Positions 1 to 9,609 of a stretch of DNA of 64,000 nucleotides are shown here, in pieces. Both the position numbers and the translations under genes were made by a program. Source of the stretch: Solea solea (Eukaryota; Chordata; Actinopteri; Pleuronectiformes; Soleidae); the NCBI RefSeq assembly GCF_958295425.1, contig NC_081141.1, positions 12,325,500 to 12,389,499 on the forward strand. Reading direction: 5' to 3'. Numbering within the stretch: the stretch's first letter is position 1; every line of letters starts with the position of its first letter. Under the pieces are notes generated by a model that saw only the letters and a list, made by a program, of their open reading frames with translations, did no database searches and was not told where the DNA came from.

Positions 1-99
1 TAATTCCATGATAACTTTTGAGCATAATGTAAATCTAGTGATCTGAGAGAAAACAAGACATCTGGGGAAATCTGACTTTGACCAATCACAGGGCAGTTC

Positions 100-100
<1 letters not shown>

Positions 101-130
<30 letters not shown>
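101..130. repeat. (GA)n microsatellite
   Basis: A short, nearly pure GA tract with one interruption, running into a G run. It is simple-sequence DNA with no coding meaning. Confidence 0.9.
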
Positions 131-131
<1 letters not shown>

Positions 132-895
132 GGTCTAATAAGCTGTTATGTTTTCATGTCCCTTTTGTGGAAAAGTCACTTCTCAAGCTTTGGCAACAAC
201 AGACTTTGAAAAAGACAGTCTACTGAGCTCTCACTGATCAGTAGAGTAACTCCTACAGAGGATCATATCCTCGGCTTCATACATTAAGTCTTCATGCCAG
301 ACACCTTAGTCATACTCCCCAGATGCAATCAGCTGACTTCCATCTATAGGTAAGGCTCCAACGACCACTGCCTTTCTAGATTAGAGTTTGACACGCTCAA
401 AAAGGCTCTTTTATTGGGATTCCCTGCATTGTACTCACTGTTTGGCACAACATGCTGCTTGGCCAATCCCGGGAGCATCTAAAGAGCAGAGCCATCAGTG
501 GCAAGTCTACGCATTATTCCATCTGTTGCAATAAATAGTATTTGCCCTTTTCAGTCATAAGAAGTGAGAAGACATATCATAGAATGTGCCAAATTCAATA
601 GATTTCTAAACAGTAAAACAGGATATGATTCTACAGAGCTGTGCATGATGGTTGCTCGGTGATGCAACGTTGCACTAATGCAATACAGGGCTAAGCAGGA
701 AGGTATCGAACCCACATTAACTCTTATTCATCATAACCTGACAGTCACTTCCTCTTACTTTGACGTCAGTATCACAGTTCGATGTGTGGTACACACACAC
801 ACACATGTCCCCAAATTAAAATGTTGTTATGCATAATATAAACTTCATCCGACTTGCCCATCGTCAGACAATGATATGTCAATGTAAAAGTCAGA

Positions 896-909
896 CTGCC
901 CTCTGGTGT
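896..909 (-). promoter_or_regulatory. CTCF-like motif
   Basis: Read on the minus strand, this 14-mer (ACACCAGAGGGCAG) matches the core CTCF consensus CCASYAGRKGGCRS at 13 of 14 positions. A motif match alone does not show occupancy. Such motifs also spread inside repeats, so this is a candidate only. Confidence 0.3.
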
Positions 910-2235
910 TTATAAAAGCACATTACACACAAAAAACATGCACGCACTGGAAATACTTGTATGGCTAAAAACAACTTGCCATTAAAAAAAATACAGATAT
1001 TGGGATGTAAAGACATTTTTCTAATCACAAAAGAGCAACAAATAATTTATATATATAGAATTTGGTTCATGTCTCAATTGACATTGAATTGAGGAAAATC
1101 TTATCTGAATCTTTTTTGTTTTCCCCCTACACATTTTTCCCATTTCTTAAAGAACAAATGATTTAATTAAAATGATTTACTTTCAGGTGTTAAAGTTCCT
1201 AAAATATACTCATTGGTACAAAAGGTTAAACTGAACTGGGTCAAAGTTAAATTCATTGACCATTTTAAGACAGAAAGAATTAAGATTAAGAATCTATGGC
1301 TAAGCTTTACGATACAATTAAATGTACCTGCATTTAAAGTGAATTATCATTAGCGGTCCACACCTTTGGAATTACAGCCTTAAAGATAAAGGAACAGCAA
1401 ATGAGAGTTCTATTTAGATCTACTTAAGTTTATACAGTAAAGTAATGAGTACAGCATGGAAAACTGAAACTATATTTACTGGCGAGTGTTTTTGTGTCTA
1501 AGATATTTTTACGCTACTAGATCCTATACTGTTGTGTGTGTGTGTATACATGCAGTCGTGTAGGCTCTATGGAGTATCACACATACACTGTATATGAGCA
1601 TATGAGCCTCGGAGGGTGCATGAGGCCTGACAACCACACAATCAGCAGAAAACAAAATAAGTCTCACAGACGTCAAAGAAACACAGTCATGGTCAACCAC
1701 ATGTCTCTCCCTGACCATGTTCTCCAGTCATCCCTCTCTCCAACCTCAATCTTTTACATCTATGCTGCCACCCAACCACCGGGTGGCACATGTGGCAAAG
1801 TGTTGCACCATGTCAGCATATCTATGCATGCAAACCAAATATCTTTCTCTTTGAGACAAGTCCGAGTGACGTAGAGAGCAGCTTTTCTTTTGGGAATTTG
1901 GATGTTTGTGATTCGGCGCTGTGACGCATTGTTGTCCTGCTCAGAGAGATGATGTGTGTCCGCAGTCAGAAGCAATAAGAGTGATCAAATGAGAGGTTTG
2001 GGAATAGGACTGAACCATCAGAGTGAGTGATGGGAATTTAGTCACGGAGTGGAGTAAGTAGAGATGAAGAGGGGGTGACAGAAGAGCTGAATGAAAATGA
2101 CAATGTGATTTAATAAAAAAAGAAAGCTACAGTGTTATTTGATTTTAATATAATTAACATTTTTGATTCAGAATCATGTATTAGTTTATTTTATAAGCAT
2201 TTCTGTTCTAAAGCTGTTTTCCCAGCCAATGTCCA

Positions 2236-2470
2236 AGTGGAACGGAAACTTGGCTTGTGACGGGAATGTTGCCGGTCCAAGTCCCTGCCAGGTCAAGGGT
2301 TGGGGTACCCCTGAGCAAGGTACCCAGTCCCCATTGCTCACTGTTAATTGGACATTCTAATTTGACCATGAAGGTCAGGAAGGGCATTCAGCATCAACAT
2401 CGCGGCCAAATCACGTGTGCGCATCATCTGCTCTGGCGACCCCTAGACGGAGAGAAAGACAAAAAAAAAA
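2236..2470 (+). repeat. tRNA-derived SINE-like repeat with A-rich tail
   Basis: The segment contains a B-box-like GGTCCAAGTCCC (about 2274-2285). The body contains 'GGGCATTCAGCATCAACATC' and 'CATCTGCTCTGGCGACCCC', and it ends in a run of ten A's at about 2461-2470. I recognise this layout as a common teleost interspersed repeat. The head is 5'-truncated, so the A box is not clear. The family name is not assigned. Confidence 0.6.
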
Positions 2471-4645
2471 TGTTAGAGCCATTTTACTTAAGATGAAATG
2501 TTACTACTTTAACTTTAATTAAAAATACATTCTTAAAAAAGAAAAGAAAAAATCTAATAAACAGTAAATGAGGGGGAATTGATTCAGGTGTCAATTCTCA
2601 ATTAATTATTCATGTAAATATATGGGTATATGTCATTTTAAGGAGAAAGTTTTATGGTTTTGCTGATCGGGTATTCATTTTGACTAACTAATACACACTT
2701 CCAGATCTGAGACTGGGATTGACTTTCTTATCCAGCTTTTGGCAAGAAAATTAGTGAGCACATCCCACATTCAGAGAAAAGGTCAACATTATTCCCTCAT
2801 CTTAAGATTGTTGTCTCAAAATTCCACTTAAATCAGCATATCCCAAACAACAAATCGATTATAGTATCGATTTCCCTGCAGTCGCCATAGAAACATCCCA
2901 CTGCAGTTTATGATCATGCACAAGTGGACATTTAGATAAAAAAAATAATCTTACCCAAAACAATTTAAATACTACTCTCTGATCAGTGATGAGGACATCA
3001 GCCTTAAATCTTTGTACACAAATGGCTTCCATTAAGTGCAGTCAAATCCATGCCAAGTCAACAGCTGAAGATACAGTATACTGTATAACTTTAAAGCCTT
3101 GTTGGCAAATCAGAGGAGAGATAGATAAAATGTGTTCTGGCGTTCTTTAGACATGGTTTCACGTACATAGGATTACTTTTAAAACCTCCATGTATGCGTG
3201 TGTGTGTGTGCGCGTGCGTGTACAGATTCCTCCCCTCCATCCGTCCAGTCTTTTTGAGAACATGTTCACGCCTGTGTGAGTGTATCAACATCATATCCCC
3301 CACATATCCTCCTCGCTTCTCAGAGCAGATGGGGAACTTCTCTAAAGTCCCTAACCCCTGGGAACAAACCTGTTCTTGCAGGCCTCGAACGTACAGGTGC
3401 CTCATTTCAAAAGACTCTGGCCCTCGTCTCTTTCTCTCCCTCGCTCCTTGTCCTCTCTCGTTTTCACCCTCCCCCCCTTTGGCTGCAACTTAACTCCTTG
3501 ACTGAACTAGGGGCCTATTGAAATACCTCCCCCTGGTTTAGTCTGCACTTCAAAGTCGACTTTCACCCTCGAGCCAGATCCGAGGGGAAAGGAAAGGGCC
3601 CAGCCCCTGAATAGTTAAGTCTTCAAAGCCTGTAAAATTTAGTTATGACCTGTTTGAAAACTGGAGAACACTAAAAAAGTGGCTGATGGATGCTATCATT
3701 TGTCCACTGTGAAGATGATACTATAATTATAATTGTCAGACCAGTCTGGCTAAATCACTTTTTTTTTTTTTATAAAATATTGCTTAATAAACCTGTGTGA
3801 TATTGAGAAGAGAAATGGAAGTTAGGATGTCTACATTAAAGGTTAGGTTTCATAGATTTGATGTAAAAGACAACAGTAATGCAGAGAAAAATGATGACCC
3901 AAACAACTTAACTTAAGGTCCAACACAGCAAAGAACTCAGGTGTGACTATAAAAATGTTTTTCTCACACAGGATAGCCCAAGTATATTGCTAATTGTGCC
4001 CATTTATTTTCTACCTAAAGCAATGTTGTTTGTCTCCTCTGTGATTTAATTGACTGTTTTTATGTATTGATTTAAAATATGCCTCCATAAATGACAACGG
4101 GAATGTGATTAATTCCATGTAAGTAGAGCAAGGGAGGAGGGACAGTTAACTAAGTGTTTGCGAGAGAGCAACTTTACTTTTGTCTCCGTGTGATACAAAC
4201 TGACACACGTGACAGAAAAGTTTAATGATACAGTGACGAAACATTTTCACTTATTAATTAAATTCTTGAGTTAAAACATTGTTATTACATTTACAACTAC
4301 ACCACTGGACTATATGTATGTGTATGCTTTTTTGTTTATGCTGGGTCTGGGGGTGTCGCACTCTCCGAGTGCAATGGCACAAAGTGTGTAGGAACAACTT
4401 AGTTTAGTGCTTAGAATTTAACACACTATTCCCCAGGGTTGCCCCGTGACTGAGTTAAATTCCTGGGGCCCATCTTGTGCCATTCAGTCTATAAACACTG
4501 GGAAGTTCAGAGGCAAATTGTGTCGGGTGCAGGGGCCGTCCAGAGCAGGTAAGGTCAGGGTTCCCCTACTACGTGGATGTATGTTATCTCTATAGAAGCT
4601 GTAAACTGGGTCAGTTTATTCATTTTCTAATACTGGAATAAGTGT

Positions 4646-4900
4646 GGGGCCACACGGTGGTATAGTGGCGTGCACTGTTGCCTTACAGCAAGAAGGTTGC
4701 CTCTTCGAATCCCAGTTTTTAAGTTTACATGTTCAAGTTTCCTCCCCGAGATGTTAATTGGACGCTCTAAAATGACTTGAGGTGTCAATGTGAATAGTCG
4801 TTTGTTTCCGCCTTTGCCCTTTCGCCCTATGCCAGCAGCGATTGTCTCTGGCCCCCCCACGACCCTCATGCGGATAATAAAGTGGTAGACAATGAATTAA
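4646..4900 (+). repeat. tRNA-headed teleost SINE-like repeat, copy 1 of 4
   Basis: The 5' head reads like a tRNA: an A-box-like TGGTATAGTGG near 4657 and a B-box-like TTCGAATCCC at 4704-4713. The body carries 'GTTAATTGGACGCTCTAAAA' and the 3' block '...GACCCTCATGCGGATAATAAAGTGGTAGACAATGAA' in diverged form. The same blocks recur at about 30.4, 51.0 and 62.0 kb, always on the + strand. The copy is diverged and noncoding. Two overlapping open frames on its minus strand have no meaning beyond the repeat. Confidence 0.7.
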
Positions 4901-5629
4901 GAAATCTGGGAATTCAGAAGACTTTAGGACATAGGAGGTAAACCAAAGGAATTGAACATGGAACCAGCCGATGTGCCTGACAACCCACAACATGTGTGTT
5001 TTGATGCAAGCGTCACTGCCCGTCTAACATATATTGTATCTTGATAAAGTTTTGGCCATATCACCCAGACCTGGCTGTGCTCAAGACTGACGACCAACAC
5101 CTAGAGAGGGCGCTGCATCGTTATCGCTACGATCAGCTGCAGCCGTCACCTAACAGAGGGTTAGTTTGATATGTACTGTACGTACTGAATGCTTTAAAAT
5201 GTCATAGTAATTGAAAAGCTTCTTCAAACAGTTCCCCATCCATGTCCTAAAGTTTACATTACAGATTATGAGAAGGGAAGATTTTGTGAATGGCTGTTCA
5301 TTGATTTTTGACCTATATAATCTGCAAGCAGGGTGTACATGGTGAACAGCATAGTTGCAGATTGCAGATTATTGCCTCAATGAAATATGTATATCTCTAT
5401 TTACGGCCTCGCAATTTAGAATGCCTTGCAAAACATTTCATGAGAGTTTCCCACTGGGTCTTGTGAAAATGACATCATTGCGGCCATGAAATACACTCTG
5501 AGCTGGCTGAAGTCAATAGTCATAGGGAAAGCATCCTCCCATAATCTAGGGGCTGTGGGGCCCCCTAATTGCTTTATGTAATAATATGCTGCAGTGATGC
5601 GCTCTCTTCTGGGAGCCATGAATGTAAAT

Positions 5630-5645
5630 CCCCCCCCCCCCCCCC
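5630..5645. repeat. poly-C run
   Basis: An uninterrupted run of about 16 C's. It is prone to slippage and sequencing-length error, and on the minus strand it is a potential G-quadruplex former. Confidence 0.85.
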
Positions 5646-6130
5646 AATCTTCCCCGTCCTTCATTAAAAAAATAACGTCAGCACTGAGCCAACAAAGGGA
5701 CGATTCACAGAGGCCGAGAGCACAGTTGGTACATGTAGTGCTGCAGTGAAGCACTAATCAAGCAAATGTTCCCATTGGGTATTATTGTTATTATTAGTAA
5801 CCCATGATCTGGTCTTCATTTCATATTTATTTACTTATCCAGGCGAGTAATTTAAAGACAAAACCGTATTCTCAATGGAGTAGGGCTTTAAAGAAACAAT
5901 TATATCATTGCAGAGTTTTTATAATGGTGTGAAGGAGTTTGCAAAAGAGTTAAAGTGGCGTGGGTTCACACATGTTTAAGATTAATATCCAAAATTCGCG
6001 CACAAGAAAAAAGTACTTTAATTAATAGGAGTAATAATAATAATAATCTGAAGGAAAACAATAGGTTCCTCGCACAAATTTGCACCGTTTCGGCCCCTGC
6101 CATTCGTGCTCGGTCCCTAACTGGCTAAAG

Positions 6131-6200
6131 ATAATAATGCTAATACTAATAACTTTGATTTATAAAGCGCCTTTCACGAAACCCAAGGTCGCTCTACACC
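6131..6200 (+). repeat. interspersed repeat fragment with 'TTTATAAAGCGCCTTTCACG' core
   Basis: The core 'TTTATAAAGCGCCTTTCACG' followed by 'AACCCAAGGTCGCTCTACA' is a motif I know from dispersed repeats in many fish genomes. The class is uncertain (terminal part of a DNA element or a SINE), and only this fragment is clear. Confidence 0.5.
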
Positions 6201-6599
6201 CGAAAGATGTCTTCACAGCACAGTAACACACAGGCCATCGTCATCTCTCAAAGTCATCCTCGTCCTCAGCACTCTCTCAGCCTAAACAAGCTGACAGCTG
6301 ATTCTTCTCATTGTGGCCTGGGTTTAAACACTGGAGGAGAGGAAGACCAGCGTGTCAGCAGAGGGTTCACAGCTGCTGTCAGTTCAAACTTCAACTGGAG
6401 GAGCTGGACAGTTTGTCTGCTACAAAGTGAGGAAATACAACCTATTATCATCACAATGTCTTTTTTTTCTTCTTCTAAAGGTCACCAAAGACATCAGCAT
6501 ACTCACTTTAAATAGAGTGCACGGGTGAACATTTAAATGTAAGTTATACTACAAAAAAGGAGGTGTAGCTTGAATTTGATGAGTGAGGACTTGGCGCGA

Positions 6600-6613
6600 C
6601 CAGCAGAGGGCAG
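6600..6613 (+). promoter_or_regulatory. CTCF-like motif, full consensus match
   Basis: CCAGCAGAGGGCAG matches CCASYAGRKGGCRS at all 14 positions. It lies about 2.05 kb upstream of the znrf3 start codon. It could mark an insulator or loop anchor upstream of the promoter. Binding is not shown by sequence alone. Confidence 0.4.
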
Positions 6614-7891
6614 ACTTGCAACAACAGAGGAGCATGGATCACTGGAACTTGTTGCCCTAATGCATTGTGTTATCCATTAATGAAGTGAAAAAGTAAATCA
6701 AATTATATTTCATCATCAAGCTCGAACACACTGTGCCTTCAAAATCCCATCATTCATGGATTTCATCATCCAGTCATATGTATTTCATGCACGTGCGAGA
6801 GAAACAGCGTTAAGTGTCATAAGACAGATCCAGAGACATGTGGTGTGGATCAGGATTCATAAACCAGAGTATGATCTGTAAATTATTGTCACGCTGGAGC
6901 CACTGCAGACCTTCTAAGGTTTTGGCTTTTACTTTTTTTTCCACACACATCTTTGTTTTTTTCCTCCCTTTCTTTTTCTTCTTGAGCCCAAACACATGTT
7001 GACCATCACGCTTTCTTCCAGAGGCGGCCACATTCTTGACCTAAAAAGTCTTCATAGTTGGTTTTCATAATCCCACTGCCACACAGCTGACGGCAAGATG
7101 GAACCGTGTTTTCGGAGCTTTTTTGGACAGCTACCACGGAGCAGAGCTCGCCCTTCATAAGAAACACAAGTGTTTCCATCACAAGAGGCCACTTTGGAAG
7201 AGTTACTGTCATATTACGTCTTTGAACTCATTTCTATGGTCACCTTATGTCTTGTAACCTACATTTCAGACAGAACAATGCATGCCACAGAACTATGAGC
7301 TCTTTCCACAAATTGTTTAGTGACACGCTGATTGAAGTTGTTGTCCTTTCTTTGTAGGGAATGAAAACAGATCTGGAGTTGTTCATTTATAGTCCGTTCC
7401 TTTCACATTGTGCTTACTTGCAGACACTTAATGAGGCTCCTCGCAAACTGAGAGAAAAGGCAGAAGACTGACTTATAACACACTTCCATTTCTAAACATA
7501 GAATAGTTGAGAAATACTTTTTGCAGTTGGTTTCAAGAAGAAATACTGGATATTAATATTACAATTTAGAGGTCCACTTTACCCCAAAAATATACTGTTT
7601 TTTTATTCAATCATCAGGCAGTGGATCTGAGATACAACTCTCGTTCCCACAGCAACAAAGGAAGTTGGGATTAAAAAAATAATAATAAAATTGACAAAAA
7701 AGTCGACATCAAAGTCACTTCCAGGTGAAAACCGCCTTTTAAGGAACAATAAAAAGGTAAATACACAGAAAAATCATCCACTCAGCCACCAAGTTCACTC
7801 TCTCTTTATTACATGTAAACATTTTTGACATTTATAAAATGTCTGGAATGATCTATGATCAGCTCCCCATGCCAACAACAAAGTGTCTGCT

Positions 7892-7925
<34 letters not shown>

Positions 7926-7972
7926 TAGATAGATAGATAGATAGATAGGTAGATAGATAGATAGATAGATAG
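7892..7972. repeat. (GATA)n/(GACA)n compound microsatellite
   Basis: An 81-bp tract: GATA units, then GACA units, then a long GATA block with one GGTA interruption. Tracts of this kind are usually highly length-polymorphic. Confidence 0.95.
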
Positions 7973-8348
7973 AATTTTTTTCAAACTGCAGCTAATAAAA
8001 TTGTAATCGGATTGAAAAATTAGCCTGGTTAAATCATGGACTGTTTGTTTTAAGGTGGAACGACAGCGGAGAACGGGGCCCCGTGTACACTAGCGTTTTA
8101 CCAGCACCTGGAAATGTGGCCCCCGCTTCATATGCTCAAAAAATAATGATACAAAAATGTATAAACACAAACAAAAACGTATAACCTTACACAATACGCC
8201 TCCCTCCTCTCCCTCCTCTTCGCCACCCCCCTGCTCGGCGGTGCGTCCTTAACTGAGTGCTGGCACTTCAGAAAGGGGAGTGAAGGGGAGAGGGTCAGAA
8301 AGATTGGTGGGTGGGGATACAACCCTTTTGAGAGAGAGAGAAAAAAAT

Positions 8349-8354
8349 CACGTG
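8349..8354. promoter_or_regulatory. CACGTG E-box
   Basis: A palindromic CACGTG preceded by T (TCACGTG), the form favoured by MITF/TFE/USF-type bHLH-ZIP factors. It sits six bases before the TCF/LEF site in the putative znrf3 promoter. Function is inferred from the motif only. Confidence 0.35.
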
Positions 8355-8359
8355 TTTGG

Positions 8360-8383
8360 AGATCAAAGGAGATCCGCTTTGTA
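8360..8383. promoter_or_regulatory. paired TCF/LEF-type sites
   Basis: AGATCAAAGG at 8360-8369 is a perfect match to the extended TCF/LEF consensus. On the opposite strand TACAAAG (8377-8383) matches the WWCAAAG core. ZNRF3 is known as a beta-catenin/TCF target acting in negative feedback on Wnt signalling, so TCF sites about 280-300 bp upstream of the start codon fit the gene's biology. Occupancy is inferred. Confidence 0.55.
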
Positions 8384-8509
8384 GAGGAGGAGAGGAGGGG
8401 GGGTGAGAAAGAAGGAGGGAGGGAGAGAGAGCGAGAGCGAGCGAGCGAGCGAGAGCTAGAGCGTCTGCAGCCAGTGTAATTGATAAGGCTTGCAGTGGTG
8501 AAATAAACA

Positions 8510-8525
8510 CGCCTGAGCTCAGGCG
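8510..8525. promoter_or_regulatory. 16-bp perfect palindrome
   Basis: CGCCTGAGCTCAGGCG is self-complementary over its whole length. It contains overlapping GCCTGAG/CTCAGGC half-sites resembling AP-2 motifs. It is about 135 bp before the znrf3 ATG and could be a protein-binding site or, if transcribed, a small hairpin. Confidence 0.4.
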
Positions 8526-8627
8526 CAGCTTTTATTACACAATTCTGACTCTTTTGACGCATCGGCCGCAGCGCGTACAGGCCTTACGTCAATTACCCGC
8601 ACCCGATTAATTAATCCGTGTGAAATT

Positions 8628-8663
8628 ATGTCCCGATCGGCGCAGATCCAGCCGGCAAGATGA
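8628..8663 (+). promoter_or_regulatory. short uORF overlapping the znrf3 start codon
   Basis: An ATG at 8628 opens an 11-codon frame (MSRSAQIQPAR). Its TGA stop at 8661-8663 overlaps both the first (8660-8662) and the second (8663-8665) in-frame znrf3 ATG. The uORF ATG has A at -3, so it could be recognised. Such a layout would allow termination-reinitiation or start-site choice between the tandem ATGs. It only matters if transcription starts upstream of 8628, which the sequence does not prove. Confidence 0.45.
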
Positions 8664-8887
8664 TGATTTTACCAGGCTCGGATCGTGTGCCCGACTCGGT
8701 GGTCCTGGTGATCTTGGTGATCGCCGCTTCTGCCGTTGGTACCGTTTGCGCCAAGGACACTGCCTTTGTGGAAGTGGTTCTGTTCGAGTCCAGTCCCAAT
8801 GGAGATTATACGACTTACACGACTGGCTTGCAGGGACGGTTCTCTAAAGCAGGAGCCACTATCAGCGCGGAGGGGGAGATCGTTCAA
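8660..8887 (+). CDS. znrf3: znrf3 coding exon 1: signal peptide and start of ectodomain
   Basis: ZNRF3 is a single-pass membrane RING E3 ligase that ubiquitinates Frizzled receptors and LRP6, and it is inhibited by R-spondin. These 76 codons begin with tandem ATGs. A hydrophobic core, residues about 14-31 (VVLVILVIAASAVGTVCA), forms a signal peptide with likely cleavage after VCA. The mature part contains FVEVVLFESSPNGDYTTYTT (residues 35-54), which I recognise as the first strand of the ZNRF3 ectodomain, and ends AEGEIVQ. The exon closes in phase 0 at CAA|GTACGT, a strong donor. The first ATG has A at -3, and I chose it because it heads the frame; the second ATG would give the same signal peptide one residue shorter. 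The paralogue RNF43 is less likely, because I recall this motif from ZNRF3. Confidence 0.93.
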
Positions 8888-9044
8888 GTACGTGGAAAGT
8901 ATTTTGTTCTTCTAACAGAGGGGGGGGATGATAAACAACAGTCCCGCGAAACACCGCCGAGACGTGGTGTGTGAATGTATCACGCTGGCCTTCTTCAAAC
9001 TTTTTCCACGGGGGTTTGAGGGTTGACAAGAGTTGTGTTGTGCT

Positions 9045-9068
9045 TGTGTGTGTGTGTGTGTGTGTGTG
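9045..9068. repeat. (TG)n microsatellite
   Basis: A pure TG tract about 160 bp into intron 1, followed by CGCGCA. It is alternating purine-pyrimidine DNA. Confidence 0.9.
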
Positions 9069-9191
9069 CGCGCAGGCAGTGAGGATGGTACCAAGCATGC
9101 AAGCGTATGCGGTCACAAGATGGCTCCTATCTGGTGGAATTCATTCACTGTGAGAACATGCTCTTGCAGGTTATTTTGTTGATGTGCGAAA

Positions 9192-9234
9192 CTCTCTCTC
9201 TCTCTGTCTGCCCGTCTGTCTCTCTGTCTGTCTC
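9192..9234. repeat. (CT)n/(GTCT)n simple repeat
   Basis: A pyrimidine-rich tract of CT and CTGT units with scattered substitutions. Confidence 0.8.
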
Positions 9235-9588
9235 CCTCATCACGTTTGATGTACCTTCTCGCCGACGTGCACGTCTTTACGTCAAGTGAACAAACAAAAA
9301 TAAAGTTGTGGATCCTGGACCTCGCTCAGAGTTATTAAAGTTCCCCCCGCGAGCAGTGCAGCCTGTGTTCGGGTGTACAACAAGGCTGCGAGGCCACTGT
9401 TTGACTCCGGTTTTTCACGGAGTTTACGCCGTTTTGGTGGCGAGTGTTGTTCAAAAATGGGACTTTAAATGGAATGTCATGTTTTAACAGCGGAACGAGT
9501 TTGGTTTTGTTGACTAGTAGCATGTGCACCAGCCCACAACGTCCCGCCATCTGTCGACTTCATCATCACCGCCTCTGAAATGACACGA

Positions 9589-9608
9589 GTTTGTTTGTTT
9601 GTTTGTTT
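9589..9608. repeat. (GTTT)n microsatellite
   Basis: About five tandem GTTT units. Confidence 0.85.
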
Positions 9609-9609
9609 A

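Larger units (their letters stand above)
1..8269. other. upstream intergenic DNA, no gene recognised
   Basis: I see no reading frame here with recognisable protein similarity, and no exon flanked by convincing splice sites. The segment is AT-rich with scattered microsatellites and interspersed repeats, which are listed separately. In mammals XBP1 lies near ZNRF3, so a neighbouring gene may sit further upstream, but nothing resembling a bZIP exon is visible in this stretch. Confidence 0.6.
8270..8659 (+). promoter_or_regulatory. znrf3: likely znrf3 proximal promoter and 5' leader
   Basis: The segment lies directly upstream of exon 1. Much of it (8383-8460) is purine-rich on the + strand, made of GGAG, GAGA and GCGA units. 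Visible elements are an inverted CCAAT box (ATTGG, 8303-8307), an E-box (8349-8354), two TCF/LEF-type sites (8360-8383), a perfect palindrome (8510-8525) and a CRE half-site (TTACGTCA, about 8584). CpG density rises from about 8540 into exon 1. There is no clear TATA box. The transcription start is not determined from sequence; I infer it lies somewhere between about 8450 and 8625. Confidence 0.6.

Noticed and set aside
4646..4720. A true tRNA gene
   Set aside because: A and B box-like words are present, but the acceptor and anticodon stems do not pair convincingly and the segment continues into a SINE body.
7892..7972. CRISPR-like regular repeat
   Set aside because: Tetranucleotide microsatellite without spacers, in a vertebrate genome.
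1..8200. A neighbouring gene such as xbp1 upstream of znrf3
   Set aside because: Expected from mammalian gene order, but no basic-zipper or other exon is visible in the 8 kb present.
8128..8562. 144-codon minus-strand frame rich in Ser and Leu over the znrf3 promoter
   Set aside because: It is a translation of the low-complexity purine tract. It has no domain, and codon content reflects GA/GC-rich simple sequence.
8620..8847. Alternative 75-codon frame overlapping znrf3 exon 1
   Set aside because: It starts at GTG, is in a different frame from the recognised ZNRF3 peptide, and is a shadow of that exon.
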